Shown: positions 1 to 9,826 of the stretch, one piece after another
Layout: every line of letters begins with the position of its first letter
Numbering within the stretch: the first letter of the stretch is position 1
Assembly (NCBI RefSeq): GCF_004000825.1
Contig: NZ_BILZ01000036.1
Coordinates: forward strand, 1-61,664
From: Paenibacillus kobensis NBRC 15729
Lineage (GTDB): Bacteria; Bacillota; Bacilli; Paenibacillales; Paenibacillaceae
Direction: 5' to 3'
Length of the DNA: 61,664 nt
Program-made: the position numbers and the translations under genes
Notes under the pieces: model-generated
Databases searched by the model: none
The model's input: only the letters and a program-made list of their open reading frames with translations
Told to the model about the DNA's origin: nothing

Positions 1-1
1 G

Positions 2-319
2 GACGTCGTCGTACTGGACCCGCCGGCGTTCACGAAGACGCGAGGCGCGGTGAGCGGTGCTGTGCGCGGCTACAAGGACATCAACCTGCACGGTTTGAAG
101 CTGGTGAACGAAGGCGGCTACCTCGTAACGGCAAGCTGCTCGTACCATATGAAGCCGGAACTGTTCCTCGAGACGATCCAAGAAGCCGCGCGCGATGCGG
201 GCAAGCTGCTTCGCCTCGTCGAATGGCGTGCAGCGGGCAAAGATCATCCTCAACTGCTCGGAGTAAGCGAAGGACATTATTTGAAGTTTGCAATATTCGA
301 GGTTCGGAGCAAGCGATAA
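2..319 (+). CDS. Class I SAM-dependent rRNA methyltransferase, C-terminal fragment (RlmI-like)
   Basis: The reading frame is open from base 2, so the gene begins upstream of the window; only the last 105 codons are here. The first residues read DVVVLDPPAFTKT. DPPAF is motif IV of the COG1092 RlmI/RlmK family, which methylates cytosine or guanine in 23S rRNA using S-adenosylmethionine. The later ASCSYH segment matches the strand and loop that follow in this fold. A GTG at 50 is not the start, because the conserved motif lies before it. A strong terminator follows 12 bases after the stop. The exact rRNA target cannot be told from the fragment. Confidence 0.8.
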   Translation, partial: DVVVLDPPAFTKTRGAVSGAVRGYKDINLHGLKLVNEGGYLVTASCSYHMKPELFLETIQEAARDAGKLLRLVEWRAAGKDHPQLLGVSEGHYLKFAIFEVRSKR

Positions 320-331
320 CGCCGGCTGTTT

Positions 332-367
332 GCCCCAGACGATTCATTCGTCTGGGGCTTTTTGCTT
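332..367 (+). terminator. Rho-independent terminator of the methyltransferase gene
   Basis: An 11-bp perfect stem (GCCCCAGACGA pairing with TCGTCTGGGGC, 332-358) with a 5-base loop is followed by TTTTTGCTTTT. Confidence 0.9.
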
Positions 368-520
368 TTCGTCAAGAATCGTTAGGCGAGAGTATTATGC
401 CAACTGCGTATTCGAGATGGTTCGGCGCCTTGTTACCAGCTAACAAAGTAACAAAGTGTGTAGTTAAAGCCCACAAGTCGTATCGTCAAGGGCGATAGAG
501 TATAAAGTGTGTTGTTACCT

Positions 521-553
521 GACTAGGTGCACCGCCTAGTCTTATTAGTTTTT
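521..553 (+). other. Hairpin with T-rich tail in gene-free stretch
   Basis: GACTAGG pairs with CCTAGTC across a 7-base loop (521-541), followed by TTATTAGTTTTT. It resembles a weak terminator, but no gene ends just before it. The stretch 368-836 contains no convincing gene; open frames there lack a ribosome binding site and recognisable sequence. Apart from this hairpin and the structured repeat at 608-734 nothing was recognised. Confidence 0.4.
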
Positions 554-607
554 ATCACTGGCGAGCGAAGCGGTGACATGTGAGCATCTTTGTGTGCTCG
601 CAACCAA

Positions 608-734
608 GAGCGGAGGGGCAGAACATGCTGAAGAAGCGAAGCGTGCGCCTTTGTTTTCGAATTCACACCATTGATCATTGTTCAAATGAATCCGAAAACA
701 TCAGCGATCGTAAGCATGATCTGCCTCGCAGCGG
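608..734 (+). repeat. Structured intergenic repeat, copy A
   Basis: This copy aligns with elements at 27352-27527 (minus strand) and 27970-28104 (plus strand). It begins GAGCGGAGGGGCAGAA. A 14-nt stem follows (652-665 with 687-700, one G-T opposition) with a 21-nt loop. Immediately after the stem comes a 34-nt box (701-734) starting TCAGCGATCG and ending CGCAGCGG. The box is nearly the same in all copies. The stem sequence differs between copies but pairing is kept, which suggests selection on structure. No ribosome binding site or conserved open frame is present. It may be a non-coding RNA or a mobile palindromic element; function unknown. Confidence 0.7.
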
Positions 735-836
735 CTGAATGGGCGAGCATTACTAATGTGCGCACATTTCACCGCGAGAGAGCATCATTTTCCCAGAATG
801 TATGTTCGACCTATCAATGAAAAAATCGTCGCATTG

Positions 837-845
837 TGCTAGAAT
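837..845 (+). promoter_or_regulatory. Candidate extended -10 promoter for addBA
   Basis: TGC followed by TAGAAT fits an extended -10 box. No good -35 hexamer lies 16-18 bases upstream. It sits about 60 bases before the addB start. Confidence 0.4.
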
Positions 846-905
846 AGAAACACCTTGTCATCCGTGGAAGGATGGCGAAATTGATCGGAAAAGGTGGTTC
901 GGCTT

Positions 906-3900
906 GTGGCGCTTCGATTTGTGCTAGGCCGCTCCGGGGCGGGGAAAACCCGGTATTGTCTGGACGAAATACGCGCCAAGCTGCAGGCGGAGCCGGATGG
1001 CCCGCCGCTTATTATGCTCGTGCCGGAACAGGCGACGTTCCAGACGGAGTACGAGTTGCTGCGCGGCGGCGGGCGGACAGGGACGGTTCGTGCGCAAGCG
1101 CTCAGCTTCCGGCGGCTTGCGTTTCGCGTCATGCAAGAAACAGGCGGCACTGCTTTGGTGCCCATCGACGAGAACGGAAAAAACATGCTGTTGTACAAGC
1201 TCATGCACAGGCATGCATCGGAGCTCCAGCTGTTCCAAGGAGCGGGCGGACAACCCGGATTTATCGAACGGCTGGGCGAGCTGCTGACTGAATGGAAACG
1301 TTACGGCGTCGACAGCTCCCGGTTGTCTGACTCTGCGGATTGGCAGTCCGGTTCGGCTGCTGCTTCTCCTTTGTTGCAGCGGAAGTTGGGCGATCTGCAA
1401 TTGCTATACCGTCAGCTGGAGCTGGAAACGGCTCATTTGTATGCCGACGCAGAAGATTATTTGACATTTCTAGCCCGCGGATATGCCCTCAGTCCGTCGC
1501 TTGCCGGAGCAGAACTGTATATCGACGGCTTCCACGGCTTCACGCCTAAGGAGTACGAAGCGCTGGAATCTATCATCGGGGCAGCGGCGAACGTGACAGT
1601 CGCGCTTACGCTTGACCGCCCTTATGAGGGCGGAGATCGGCCGCATGAACTGGAGTTGTTTCATCCGACGGCAGAGACGTATATCCGCCTGAGAGAGCTC
1701 GCTGAGCATTGCGGCGTTGCCATCAGCGAGACGCATACTTTGAACGAACGCGCGCTGCCGCGCTTTACCGACCGAACCGTGCTCGCCCACGTTGAGCGGT
1801 ACTACGCTTCGCGCCGCCCTATGGCACCTGACCTAATGACCGAGTCGCTGTTCGATCCGCAGCAGTCAGTCGGCGAGCTGTCATTACATGCGGCGCCGAA
1901 CCGCCGGGCAGAGGCGGAGGCGGCTGTTAGCGACATGGTGCGCCGGGCACGTGACGAAGGAATGCGTTGGCGCGATATGGCGATAATGGTCCGCAATGCG
2001 ACGGATTATACCGACTATCTCACCGAGTTGATGCACGACAACGGAATTCCGTACTTCCTCGACCAAAAAAGGACAGCGTCGCATCATCCGCTTGTCGAAT
2101 TTATTCGGTCTGCGCTCGAGACCGTGCTCCACGGCTGGAAGTACGACGCTGTATTCCGCTGCATGAAGACGGAGCTTCTGTTTCCCGATGCAGACGACAG
2201 CGAGTCGAGACTGACGAGGGAATCGTTTGACCTTCTCGAGAATTACGCGCTCGCCGCCGGCATCGACGGTTGGCGCTGGCTAGATATGCGCAGCTGGAAA
2301 CCGCTCGTTCGCGAGTCGCTTGATAGTCCGGAGGCGGCGGAAGCGAGTAAGTCGGAGCTCGCGCGCTTCCAAGTCGTACTTGAAGCGCGTGAAGCGATCG
2401 TGGCTCCGCTTCGCCAGTTCAGCGAGGCGCTGCAGAGTGCGAACGACGTCCGCTCGATGTGCGAAGCGTTGTACCGTCTGCTGGAAAGGGCCGGCGCCGC
2501 TGACCGGCTTGAACGTTGGAGCCGCACTGATGCGGACGCGGGCCGAGTAAGGCAGTCGCGTTCGCACCGGCAGTTGTGGGACGGCGTGTTGTCGCTGCTC
2601 GACCAACTGGTCGAGATGACGGGCGACGAGCCGCTGACGCCGGAGTTGTTCGCCGGCATGCTGGAGACCGGTCTGGATAGCTTGAAGCTCGCCTCCGTGC
2701 CGCCGTCGCTCGATCAAGTGCTAATCGGCAGCGTCGATCGTACGCGGTCGGGCGAAGTGAAAATATGTTATGTACTAGGCGCGAATGATGGCGTACTTCC
2801 GACTCGGATGACGGAAGACGGCATACTGACTGAGCAGGAGCGGGATATGCTCTCAGATGCAGGGCTGCCTCTGGCGCCTAGCGTCCGGCGGAGATTGCTT
2901 GATGAGCGTTTTATGATCTACAACGCGATTGCGGCGCCAAGCCGTCACTTGTGGATCAGCTACGCCATGGCGGATGAAGAAGGGAAGAGCCTTCACCCGT
3001 CCGAGTTGATCCGTCATTTGCGGACGATGTTTCCGCTGCTGCCGGTGCGCATGATTCGCACCGAGCCTTCGGAAGATATGACAAGAGAAGAGCAGTTGTC
3101 TTTCGCCGCGCGTCCGGCGTCTGCACTGCCGCATTTGATCGCTCGTCTGCGGGCATGGCGGCAAGGAGCGGATATCGACGATGCATGGTGGGACGTGTTC
3201 GGTTGGTTCGCTCTCCGTCCGCAGTGGCAGGAACCGCTTCGCAGACGGGTCGCTTCGCTTGATTACCGGAACGAGGAGCCGCCTCTTGATGCGGATACAG
3301 CCCGCCTGTTGTACGGCGAGCGGCTGCGTGCGAGCGTATCGCGTATGGAACGGTTCGTCTCATGCCCGTTCCAGCATTTTGCGGTATATGGCTTAAAGCT
3401 GCAGGAGCGTCAGATTTACAGGTTGGAAGCGCCGGACGTCGGTCAGTTATTCCACGCCGCCCTTAGCAAGGTCGCGGAGAAGTTCGGCCGCAGATGGGGT
3501 GCCGTTACGGATCAACAAGCGGCAGATGCTGCAGCAGAAGCGGTGAACGAGCTTGCACCGCGCCTTCAATCCGAAATACTGCTTAGCAGTGGACGTCACC
3601 GCTACATGCTGTCCAAGCTGAAGGCGGTTATAACGCAAGCAGCGGTCATGCTCGGCGATCATGCGAGACGTGCGTCGTTCCATCCGGTCGGCTTGGAAGT
3701 CGACTTCGGTCCGGAAGGGACGCTGCCTCCGCTCGTCGTGCAGACGCCGGATGGCGCCGATATCGAGCTCGTCGGCCGTATCGACCGGGTCGATGCCGCT
3801 GAGACGGATGAAGGGCTGCTGCTGCGCGTTATGGACTACAAGTCGAGCTCCACCAGCCTTCGGATGGAGGAAGTCGCTTTCGGATTATCGCTTCAGATGC

Positions 3901-4523
3901 TGGCATACCTCGACGTGCTGCTCACGCATGGCTCCGCATGGCTGGGCCGCGAAGTGAAGCCGGCAGGCGTGCTCTATTTTCACGTGCACAATCCGCTGTT
4001 GAACGCCGCAGGCGGCCTCGACCGCAATGAGGCGCGCAGACAGCGGCTTAAGAAGTTCAAGACGAAAGGCTTGCTTGTCGCTGACGAGCAAGTGGTCAGG
4101 CTGATGGACGGCGAACTGGAGTCCGGCTATTCGGAAGTGCTGCCGGTCGCGGTGAAGAAGGACGGTTCGTTCTATTCGACCTCATCCGTGCTGCCGCAGG
4201 AAGGATGGGAGCAACTGCGCCATACCGTGCGCCGGACGATTGGCCGAATCGGCGGAGCGATCGGCTGCGGAGCGGTATCGATCTCTCCATACCGTCTAGG
4301 CGGCAAGTCGCCATGCACTTTCTGCTCGTACAAGCCGGTGTGTCAATTTGATCCGTTATTCGACGGCAACGAATATGTCAAGCTGCCGAAGCTCGGTAAG
4401 GACGATGTATGGCAAGTGCTCGATCCTACCGCTGCAGAATCGAATGGATATGTACGGGATGCGGCAGCAGCGGCAGAAGCTTTCATGACGAGGGGGAACA
4501 GCAATGACGGGCGTAACGTTTAG
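906..4523 (+). CDS. addB: ATP-dependent helicase/deoxyribonuclease subunit B (AddB)
   Basis: AddB pairs with AddA to form the Gram-positive counterpart of RecBCD. The complex resects double-strand ends to a regulatory Chi site and prepares them for RecA. The 1205-residue product has a Walker A motif GRSGAGKT at residues 8-15. It has a RecB-type nuclease motif DYK near residue 977. Four cysteines (820, 1137, 1140, 1146) in the spacing that binds a 4Fe-4S cluster in AddB flank the nuclease domain. I chose GTG 906 because AAGGTGG (891-897) lies 8 bases before it and family members begin M-x-L-R-F-V-x-G-R; an in-frame GTG at 894 would overlap that site. The gene overlaps addA by 20 bases, indicating translational coupling. 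Confidence 0.95.
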   Translation: MALRFVLGRSGAGKTRYCLDEIRAKLQAEPDGPPLIMLVPEQATFQTEYELLRGGGRTGTVRAQALSFRRLAFRVMQETGGTALVPIDENGKNMLLYKLMHRHASELQLFQGAGGQPGFIERLGELLTEWKRYGVDSSRLSDSADWQSGSAAASPLLQRKLGDLQLLYRQLELETAHLYADAEDYLTFLARGYALSPSLAGAELYIDGFHGFTPKEYEALESIIGAAANVTVALTLDRPYEGGDRPHELELFHPTAETYIRLRELAEHCGVAISETHTLNERALPRFTDRTVLAHVERYYASRRPMAPDLMTESLFDPQQSVGELSLHAAPNRRAEAEAAVSDMVRRARDEGMRWRDMAIMVRNATDYTDYLTELMHDNGIPYFLDQKRTASHHPLVEFIRSALETVLHGWKYDAVFRCMKTELLFPDADDSESRLTRESFDLLENYALAAGIDGWRWLDMRSWKPLVRESLDSPEAAEASKSELARFQVVLEAREAIVAPLRQFSEALQSANDVRSMCEALYRLLERAGAADRLERWSRTDADAGRVRQSRSHRQLWDGVLSLLDQLVEMTGDEPLTPELFAGMLETGLDSLKLASVPPSLDQVLIGSVDRTRSGEVKICYVLGANDGVLPTRMTEDGILTEQERDMLSDAGLPLAPSVRRRLLDERFMIYNAIAAPSRHLWISYAMADEEGKSLHPSELIRHLRTMFPLLPVRMIRTEPSEDMTREEQLSFAARPASALPHLIARLRAWRQGADIDDAWWDVFGWFALRPQWQEPLRRRVASLDYRNEEPPLDADTARLLYGERLRASVSRMERFVSCPFQHFAVYGLKLQERQIYRLEAPDVGQLFHAALSKVAEKFGRRWGAVTDQQAADAAAEAVNELAPRLQSEILLSSGRHRYMLSKLKAVITQAAVMLGDHARRASFHPVGLEVDFGPEGTLPPLVVQTPDGADIELVGRIDRVDAAETDEGLLLRVMDYKSSSTSLRMEEVAFGLSLQMLAYLDVLLTHGSAWLGREVKPAGVLYFHVHNPLLNAAGGLDRNEARRQRLKKFKTKGLLVADEQVVRLMDGELESGYSEVLPVAVKKDGSFYSTSSVLPQEGWEQLRHTVRRTIGRIGGAIGCGAVSISPYRLGGKSPCTFCSYKPVCQFDPLFDGNEYVKLPKLGKDDVWQVLDPTAAESNGYVRDAAAAAEAFMTRGNSNDGRNV

Positions 4524-7500
4524 TCCGAAGCCGGCAGGTTCGACGTGGACAGATGATCAATGGCGCGCCGTATCGGCGGAAGGAAGCAACATTCTCGTCG
4601 CTGCGGCAGCGGGATCAGGCAAGACGGCTGTACTGGTTGAGCGGATCATCCGCAAAATATCGACCGACGCCGACGTCGACCGGCTCCTCGTCGCGACGTT
4701 CACGAAAGCGGCGGCTTCGGAAATGAAGGAGCGGGTTCGTATCGCGCTTGAAGGCGCGCTGGAACGCAATCCGGAATCGGAGCATCTTCGCCGCCAGCTG
4801 GCGCTAATTAACCGCTCTTCCATAACTACGCTTCACTCGTTCTGTCTGGACGTCATTCGCAGCTACTATCCGCTGATCGGCCTCGATCCGGGCTTCAGGA
4901 TGGCAGGGGAGACGGAGAGCGAGCTGCTGCGGATCGATGCGCTGGACGAGCTGTTCGAGCGCAAATATGCAGGGGAGGATGAGGACAGCGGCAGCTTCTT
5001 GATGCTGACCGACCGTTACGGAGGCGAGCGCGGAGATGAGCCGCTGTATCGGCTCGTTCAGAAACTGTACGATTTCTCCCGCAGCCACCCGTGGCCCGAC
5101 CATTGGCTTCGCGGGATGGCAGCGAAGTTCCTCCTGCCTGCCGAAGCGCCGCTAAGCGGCACCGAATGGGTGGAGGCGGCGAAGGCTGACGTGCGGTTGT
5201 CGCTGTTCGGAGCTGCCGGATTGCTGGAGCAAGCTCTTAACCTGACGAGGCGTCCTGCTGGTCCAGCGCCTTACGCTGATACGTTCGCGGACGACTTGTC
5301 GCTTGTTTCCGACCTCCTCGGCTTTGTTGCGACTGAGCCGTGGGAAGCGTGGGCGGACAAGTTCGAATCGGTATCGTTCGGCAGGCTGAAGGCGATGAAA
5401 GGCGACGAATATGACCTTCTGCTGAAGGATCGGTCCAAGGATTTGCGCGACAAGGCAAAAGGAATCGTTACCGGTCTTGCGGACAAGTGGTTCCGCCGGA
5501 CGCCGGAGCAGTACCGTGCCGAGCTCGAAGAGCTAGCGCCTCTAATGGATTCGCTGTCCGGGCTCGTCATCGCGTTCGGGCGCCGGTACGAGGAGCTGAA
5601 GCGCGACAAGGGACTGCTCGATTTCAGCGATCTCGAGCATGGATGCCTCCGCATTTTGCGTGATGCCTCATCGACCCCGCACGAAGAAGTTCCGTCGACC
5701 GCTGCACTGGAATACCGGGAGCGGTTCGTCGAGATCCTGCTGGACGAATACCAAGATACGAATACGGTGCAAGAGGCGATCGTTACCTTGATCGCGAGGC
5801 CGAACAACCGTTTCATGGTCGGTGACGTGAAGCAGAGTATCTACCGGTTCCGGCTCGCGGAGCCGAATTTGTTCCTGCACAAGTATAAAACGTACGCACC
5901 AGCCGACTCGGCCGACGTTGCCGCACAATCGATACAAGCGGACAGCGGCGAGACAGGCGTCCGCATCGACCTGGCGCGAAACTTCCGCAGCCGGAGCGAA
6001 GTCGTAGACGGCGTGAACGGCATATTCCGAGCCGTCATGCGCGAGAGCGTAGGCGAACTCGAGTACGACGAACGCGCCGAATTGGTATGCGGAGCCGATT
6101 ATCCGGCCCCAGACTTGCCGGGACGATGCGCCGCCGAACTTGTGCTGATCGATAAGAACGGGATACCGTCCGCCGCTGCAGAGGAGCGGCTGGAGGATGA
6201 AGCCGACTCCGATGCGGAAGACGGCTCTGTTCGAGCGGCAGATGCAACCGATCTGCAGACAGCGCAGTTGGAGGCGCGGGCGATCGCCCGCCGAATTCTC
6301 GAGCTGCGCGAAGCGGGGCATCCGGTATGGGACGGCCGCCGTAAGACATACAGACAGCTCCAGATGCGCGATATCGTCATCTTGCTCCGCGCAACCCAGC
6401 AATGGGCGCCGATTATGATCGAGGAGCTCCAGACGTATGGCATTCCGGCTTATGCCGAACTCGGCTCTGGCTACTTCGATGCAACCGAAGTGGAAGTGAT
6501 GATGTCGCTGCTGCGCGTCATTGACAATCCTTATCAAGATATTCCTTTGGCAGGCGCACTTCGTTCGCCGATATTCGGTCTGACGGCTGAAGAACTGGCC
6601 CATGTACGAATTCAAGCGGGAAGAGGGAACTTCTATGACGCTGTTCGTATGGCAGCGGAGATGGAAGGTGCGGATGGACCTGTACGTCTAAAGCTGGAGC
6701 GGTTTCTAAACCAGTTGGAGAGCTGGCGGGAAGCGGCGCGGCAAGGATCGCTCACCGAGCTGCTTGCTTCATTGTACCGGGAAACGGGCTATTACGACTT
6801 TGTCGGGGGACTGCCGGGCGGTGCACAGCGTCAAGCGAATTTGCGCGCACTGTTGGACCGTGCAAGGCAATATGAGTCGACTACGTTCCGCGGGCTATTC
6901 CGTTTCCTTCGTTTCATCGAACGGATGCGGGATACAGGCGGCGATCTCGGTACAGCGCGCGCGCTCGGTGAGCAGGAAGATGTCGTACGCATTATGTCCA
7001 TCCACAAGAGCAAAGGGCTGGAGTTTCCGGTCGTGTTCATTGCAGGTCTCGGCAAAATGTTCAATATGCAGGATCTGAATGCGCCATTCCTGCTTCACAA
7101 AGAGCTGGGCTACGGTCCGAAATTTGTAGACGCGGAACTCCGCGTCAGCTATCCGACTCTGCCTTATCTGGCGATCGGCAACCGGCTGAGGATGGAAATG
7201 CTGGCTGAGGAGATGCGCATTCTATACGTCGCCGTTACCCGTCCGAAAGAAAAGATGATTCTAGTCGGTACCGTAGCGAACGCGGTCTCGAAGCTGGAGG
7301 AATGGGCAGGGGCGGTCGATGAGGACGGCAGGCTGCCCGATGACCGGCTTGCTTCGGCGAGAGCGTATTTGGATTGGCTCGGTCCGCTTGCCGCAGGCAG
7401 CGGAATGCTGACGACCGTGCAACAGCCAGATCATGAACCGCAAGCCCTAACCTCCGAACTGGACGAGGCCAATCCTACGTCCGGCAAGCAGGCATCGATC

Positions 7501-8415
7501 ATACCGCTTGAAGGCTGGCGTTTTGGCGTCCTGCCTGCGGTTATGTTCGTGGACGAAGCAGCGCCTGCTGTCGAGCACGATGTGGCGGCCGAGCAGGAGA
7601 TGCTGCAGAAGCTGGCTGCAGTAAGCGAGTTGGCGGTCATGGAGCCGTCAGAAGCTTCAGGTGAGGTCGAGCGGCTGCTCTCTTGGTCATATGGCTACCA
7701 AGCAGCAGCGCATGTGCCGGCCAAAACATCAGTCACGGAAATGAAGAGACTGCACGCCGAAGCGGCTGAGGCCGAAGACAGCGCAAAGCTGCCGGCAAGG
7801 GAGCAGTCGCCTGCTGCAAAGGGAGAGGGCGGCAAACCGTCTGCTTTAACTTTCCGTCTGCGCAGGCCGCGATTTATGGAAGAGAACGCCCTTACACCGG
7901 CGGAGCGCGGTACGGTCAGCCATTTGCTCATGCAGCATATTCCGCTAAACGGACCTGTTACGCCTGCTATAGTGCAGGACACGGTCGACTGCCTCATTGA
8001 GCGCCGCATTATGACCGTCAAGCAGGCGGAGGCGATCCATCTTGAAACGGTATCCGCCTTTTTCGGCAACGAGATCGGCAGGCGGCTGCTCGCAGCCGAT
8101 TGGGTGAGGAGAGAGCTGCCGTTCAGCTGCGCTTTCCCCGCCTCCCGGATCTATGGCGCGCAGGCGGAAGGATTGGACGATGAGCCAATCTTGATTCAAG
8201 GTGTTGTCGACTGCTTGTTCCGGGATGAAGCAGGCATCGTTCTGCTCGATTATAAGACCGATCAAGTATATTCAGGACAGTATGACCAAGCGGCGCAGCG
8301 CCATCAATTTCAATTGGATGTATATGCAGAAGCGCTGGAGCTATCGCTGGGCGAGCCAATCCAAGAATGCTATGTTCATTTCTTGAACGGCGGCGTCACG
8401 GTGAAGATGCGCTAA
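4504..8415 (+). CDS. addA: ATP-dependent helicase/nuclease subunit A (AddA)
   Basis: AddA is the UvrD-type 3'-5' helicase and second nuclease of the AddAB complex. The 1303-residue product starts with Walker A AAAAGSGKT (about residues 33-41). Helicase motif II is DEYQDTN near 414. Motif III region GDVKQSIYRFR follows, then motif V-type MSIHKSKGLEFPVVF. The C-terminal nuclease domain carries LLDYKTD, with D1249 and K1251 as expected metal and catalytic residues. Length is slightly above the Bacillus protein (about 1230), partly because of acidic linkers near residue 560 and around 1090-1110. ATG 4504 follows a GAGGGGG site and lies inside the end of addB. Confidence 0.96.
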   Translation: MTGVTFSPKPAGSTWTDDQWRAVSAEGSNILVAAAAGSGKTAVLVERIIRKISTDADVDRLLVATFTKAAASEMKERVRIALEGALERNPESEHLRRQLALINRSSITTLHSFCLDVIRSYYPLIGLDPGFRMAGETESELLRIDALDELFERKYAGEDEDSGSFLMLTDRYGGERGDEPLYRLVQKLYDFSRSHPWPDHWLRGMAAKFLLPAEAPLSGTEWVEAAKADVRLSLFGAAGLLEQALNLTRRPAGPAPYADTFADDLSLVSDLLGFVATEPWEAWADKFESVSFGRLKAMKGDEYDLLLKDRSKDLRDKAKGIVTGLADKWFRRTPEQYRAELEELAPLMDSLSGLVIAFGRRYEELKRDKGLLDFSDLEHGCLRILRDASSTPHEEVPSTAALEYRERFVEILLDEYQDTNTVQEAIVTLIARPNNRFMVGDVKQSIYRFRLAEPNLFLHKYKTYAPADSADVAAQSIQADSGETGVRIDLARNFRSRSEVVDGVNGIFRAVMRESVGELEYDERAELVCGADYPAPDLPGRCAAELVLIDKNGIPSAAAEERLEDEADSDAEDGSVRAADATDLQTAQLEARAIARRILELREAGHPVWDGRRKTYRQLQMRDIVILLRATQQWAPIMIEELQTYGIPAYAELGSGYFDATEVEVMMSLLRVIDNPYQDIPLAGALRSPIFGLTAEELAHVRIQAGRGNFYDAVRMAAEMEGADGPVRLKLERFLNQLESWREAARQGSLTELLASLYRETGYYDFVGGLPGGAQRQANLRALLDRARQYESTTFRGLFRFLRFIERMRDTGGDLGTARALGEQEDVVRIMSIHKSKGLEFPVVFIAGLGKMFNMQDLNAPFLLHKELGYGPKFVDAELRVSYPTLPYLAIGNRLRMEMLAEEMRILYVAVTRPKEKMILVGTVANAVSKLEEWAGAVDEDGRLPDDRLASARAYLDWLGPLAAGSGMLTTVQQPDHEPQALTSELDEANPTSGKQASIIPLEGWRFGVLPAVMFVDEAAPAVEHDVAAEQEMLQKLAAVSELAVMEPSEASGEVERLLSWSYGYQAAAHVPAKTSVTEMKRLHAEAAEAEDSAKLPAREQSPAAKGEGGKPSALTFRLRRPRFMEENALTPAERGTVSHLLMQHIPLNGPVTPAIVQDTVDCLIERRIMTVKQAEAIHLETVSAFFGNEIGRRLLAADWVRRELPFSCAFPASRIYGAQAEGLDDEPILIQGVVDCLFRDEAGIVLLDYKTDQVYSGQYDQAAQRHQFQLDVYAEALELSLGEPIQECYVHFLNGGVTVKMR

Positions 8416-8460
8416 CCAGTTAGGTCAAGCTTCAGCACGATTCGAACGGAGGCATACAAG

Positions 8461-9114
8461 TTGAATAAGGATAAGGAAACCGTAACGAAGAGAACGTATA
8501 CCGTACCTGTGCTATTGGTGCTGCTGACGGGCAGCCTAATCGGCATCGTATTATTGTTCTCGCTTAATTTGCAGCACAATCAAGAGACGAATCGGCAGCA
8601 AGGAGAAGACATTATCAAAGCAGGTCAGGCAGCGAAGGCACATGTGAATGAGGTGGCGTTCTCGCTGGATAAGCTGGCGGCGTCATCAGGCGAGGCGGAC
8701 CGTTTAAGCCTATTGTACAATCTGGGCTATTCTTTCCGTGGCAGTGACGCGCTGCTGGCGTTTATTGAGGCATCGGAGGAGCACGCAGCACCGGGCGGCC
8801 AGACGCAGACATCCGATCAACCGCGTAAGCTTCTTGAAGCGATCAGCGACACGCTGGACGGGATTGGCGCTCACCCGGGCCAACTGAATGACATTGAGGC
8901 GCAGTATGTTAAACAAGTACTCGTTTTGTATCAGCAATTAGAACAAACCTTATCCGGCTTCACTCTTGAAACGGGGGACAAAATGGTCGAGATGACCGCG
9001 CAAACCGGCGGCAGTTGGGTACAGCTCGGGCAGCAGCTCGAGAAAACGCTGGAGCAAGCGGAAGTCGGCACGAACGGAGCTATCCCGGATCAACTGCTCA
9101 ATCAATCCCAATAG
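8461..9114 (+). CDS. Hypothetical membrane-anchored protein
   Basis: I do not recognise this 217-residue protein. TTG 8461 is preceded by GGAGGC at good distance. The N-terminus is basic, followed by one hydrophobic span (VPVLLVLLTGSLIGIVLLF, about residues 14-32). The rest is hydrophilic and probably extracytoplasmic, with helical, glutamine-rich sequence and two stretches that could form coiled coils. It begins 45 bases after addA and may share its transcript. No cysteine lipobox or catalytic motif is visible. Confidence 0.75.
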   Translation: MNKDKETVTKRTYTVPVLLVLLTGSLIGIVLLFSLNLQHNQETNRQQGEDIIKAGQAAKAHVNEVAFSLDKLAASSGEADRLSLLYNLGYSFRGSDALLAFIEASEEHAAPGGQTQTSDQPRKLLEAISDTLDGIGAHPGQLNDIEAQYVKQVLVLYQQLEQTLSGFTLETGDKMVEMTAQTGGSWVQLGQQLEKTLEQAEVGTNGAIPDQLLNQSQ

Positions 9115-9182
9115 CGGTCAAGCCGAATAGTAGCCAAACGCCTATTGCTGCATACATTGTAGCAACAGGAGGGTGAATTGAC

Positions 9183-9671
9183 ATGGAGCTTGGTAAAATA
9201 ATTTCAAAGCCGTCGAACAAAACGGAAACGGCGGCTAAACCTGCGGCAGTGTCGAAGCAGCCGACAGGCGTCAAGCCGCTTACGACGGCGAAGCCTGCGC
9301 CGGTCCATAAGGCGGAAACCGCTGTCATGCCGCAAATTACGCTTCCGGCTGCCGGAGAGAAGACGGAAATGAAGCATTGGTGCAAGCATCATATGCACCG
9401 GTACGTATTGGCGCGGACATACAATGGCTGGTGCATCGACGGCATTGTCGAACATATTGATGATCAGTTTCTATGCTTGGCCGTTCCTTGCGGCGTCGTT
9501 ATGGTTGATCCCCGCGGATTCGTCCCATTCGGCGGACCATTCGGAGGGCCGTTCGGCTCACCGTTCGGAGCTCCGTTCTATCCGTATCCGTATTATCCGC
9601 GCCGTCGCTTTATCCGGCAGACGCTTCCGCTTGCTGCGCTGGTCGGGTTGTCCGTATTGCCGTTCTTTTGA
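9183..9671 (+). CDS. Hypothetical low-complexity protein with Gly-Pro-Phe repeats
   Basis: This is an unrecognised 162-residue protein. ATG 9183 follows AGGAGGGTGAATTGAC, a clear ribosome binding site. Residues 1-60 are rich in Lys, Ala, Thr and Pro and probably disordered. Residues about 63-108 form a compact Cys/His-containing segment (KHWCKHHMHRY, then C-x-D and two later Cys). GPFGGPFGSPFGAPF repeats follow, then a Tyr/Pro tract, an Arg cluster and a hydrophobic tail ending LPFF. The composition resembles small spore-coat or surface proteins, but this is only an inference. A gene boundary lies 155 bases downstream. Confidence 0.75.
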   Translation: MELGKIISKPSNKTETAAKPAAVSKQPTGVKPLTTAKPAPVHKAETAVMPQITLPAAGEKTEMKHWCKHHMHRYVLARTYNGWCIDGIVEHIDDQFLCLAVPCGVVMVDPRGFVPFGGPFGGPFGSPFGAPFYPYPYYPRRRFIRQTLPLAALVGLSVLPFF

Positions 9672-9826
9672 TTCCTTTTGTACGGCGATGCGCCGGGGCG
9701 TATCCGTCCAGGCCCGGGCGGGCATGCACCCGGCATTGGCCTGCCGTCGGATTGGACGAGCGCCGCTGTTTTCGATATCATGAAAGGTAGTACATATTGG
9801 CCGTCAGGCAGGAGAGGGTGTCATTT

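Noticed and set aside
223-498. Open frame overlapping the methyltransferase end
   Set aside because: It runs through the terminator at 332-367 and has no ribosome site.
9680-9780. GC-rich inverted repeats after the GPF-repeat gene as a terminator
   Set aside because: Pairing is poor and no T-run follows.
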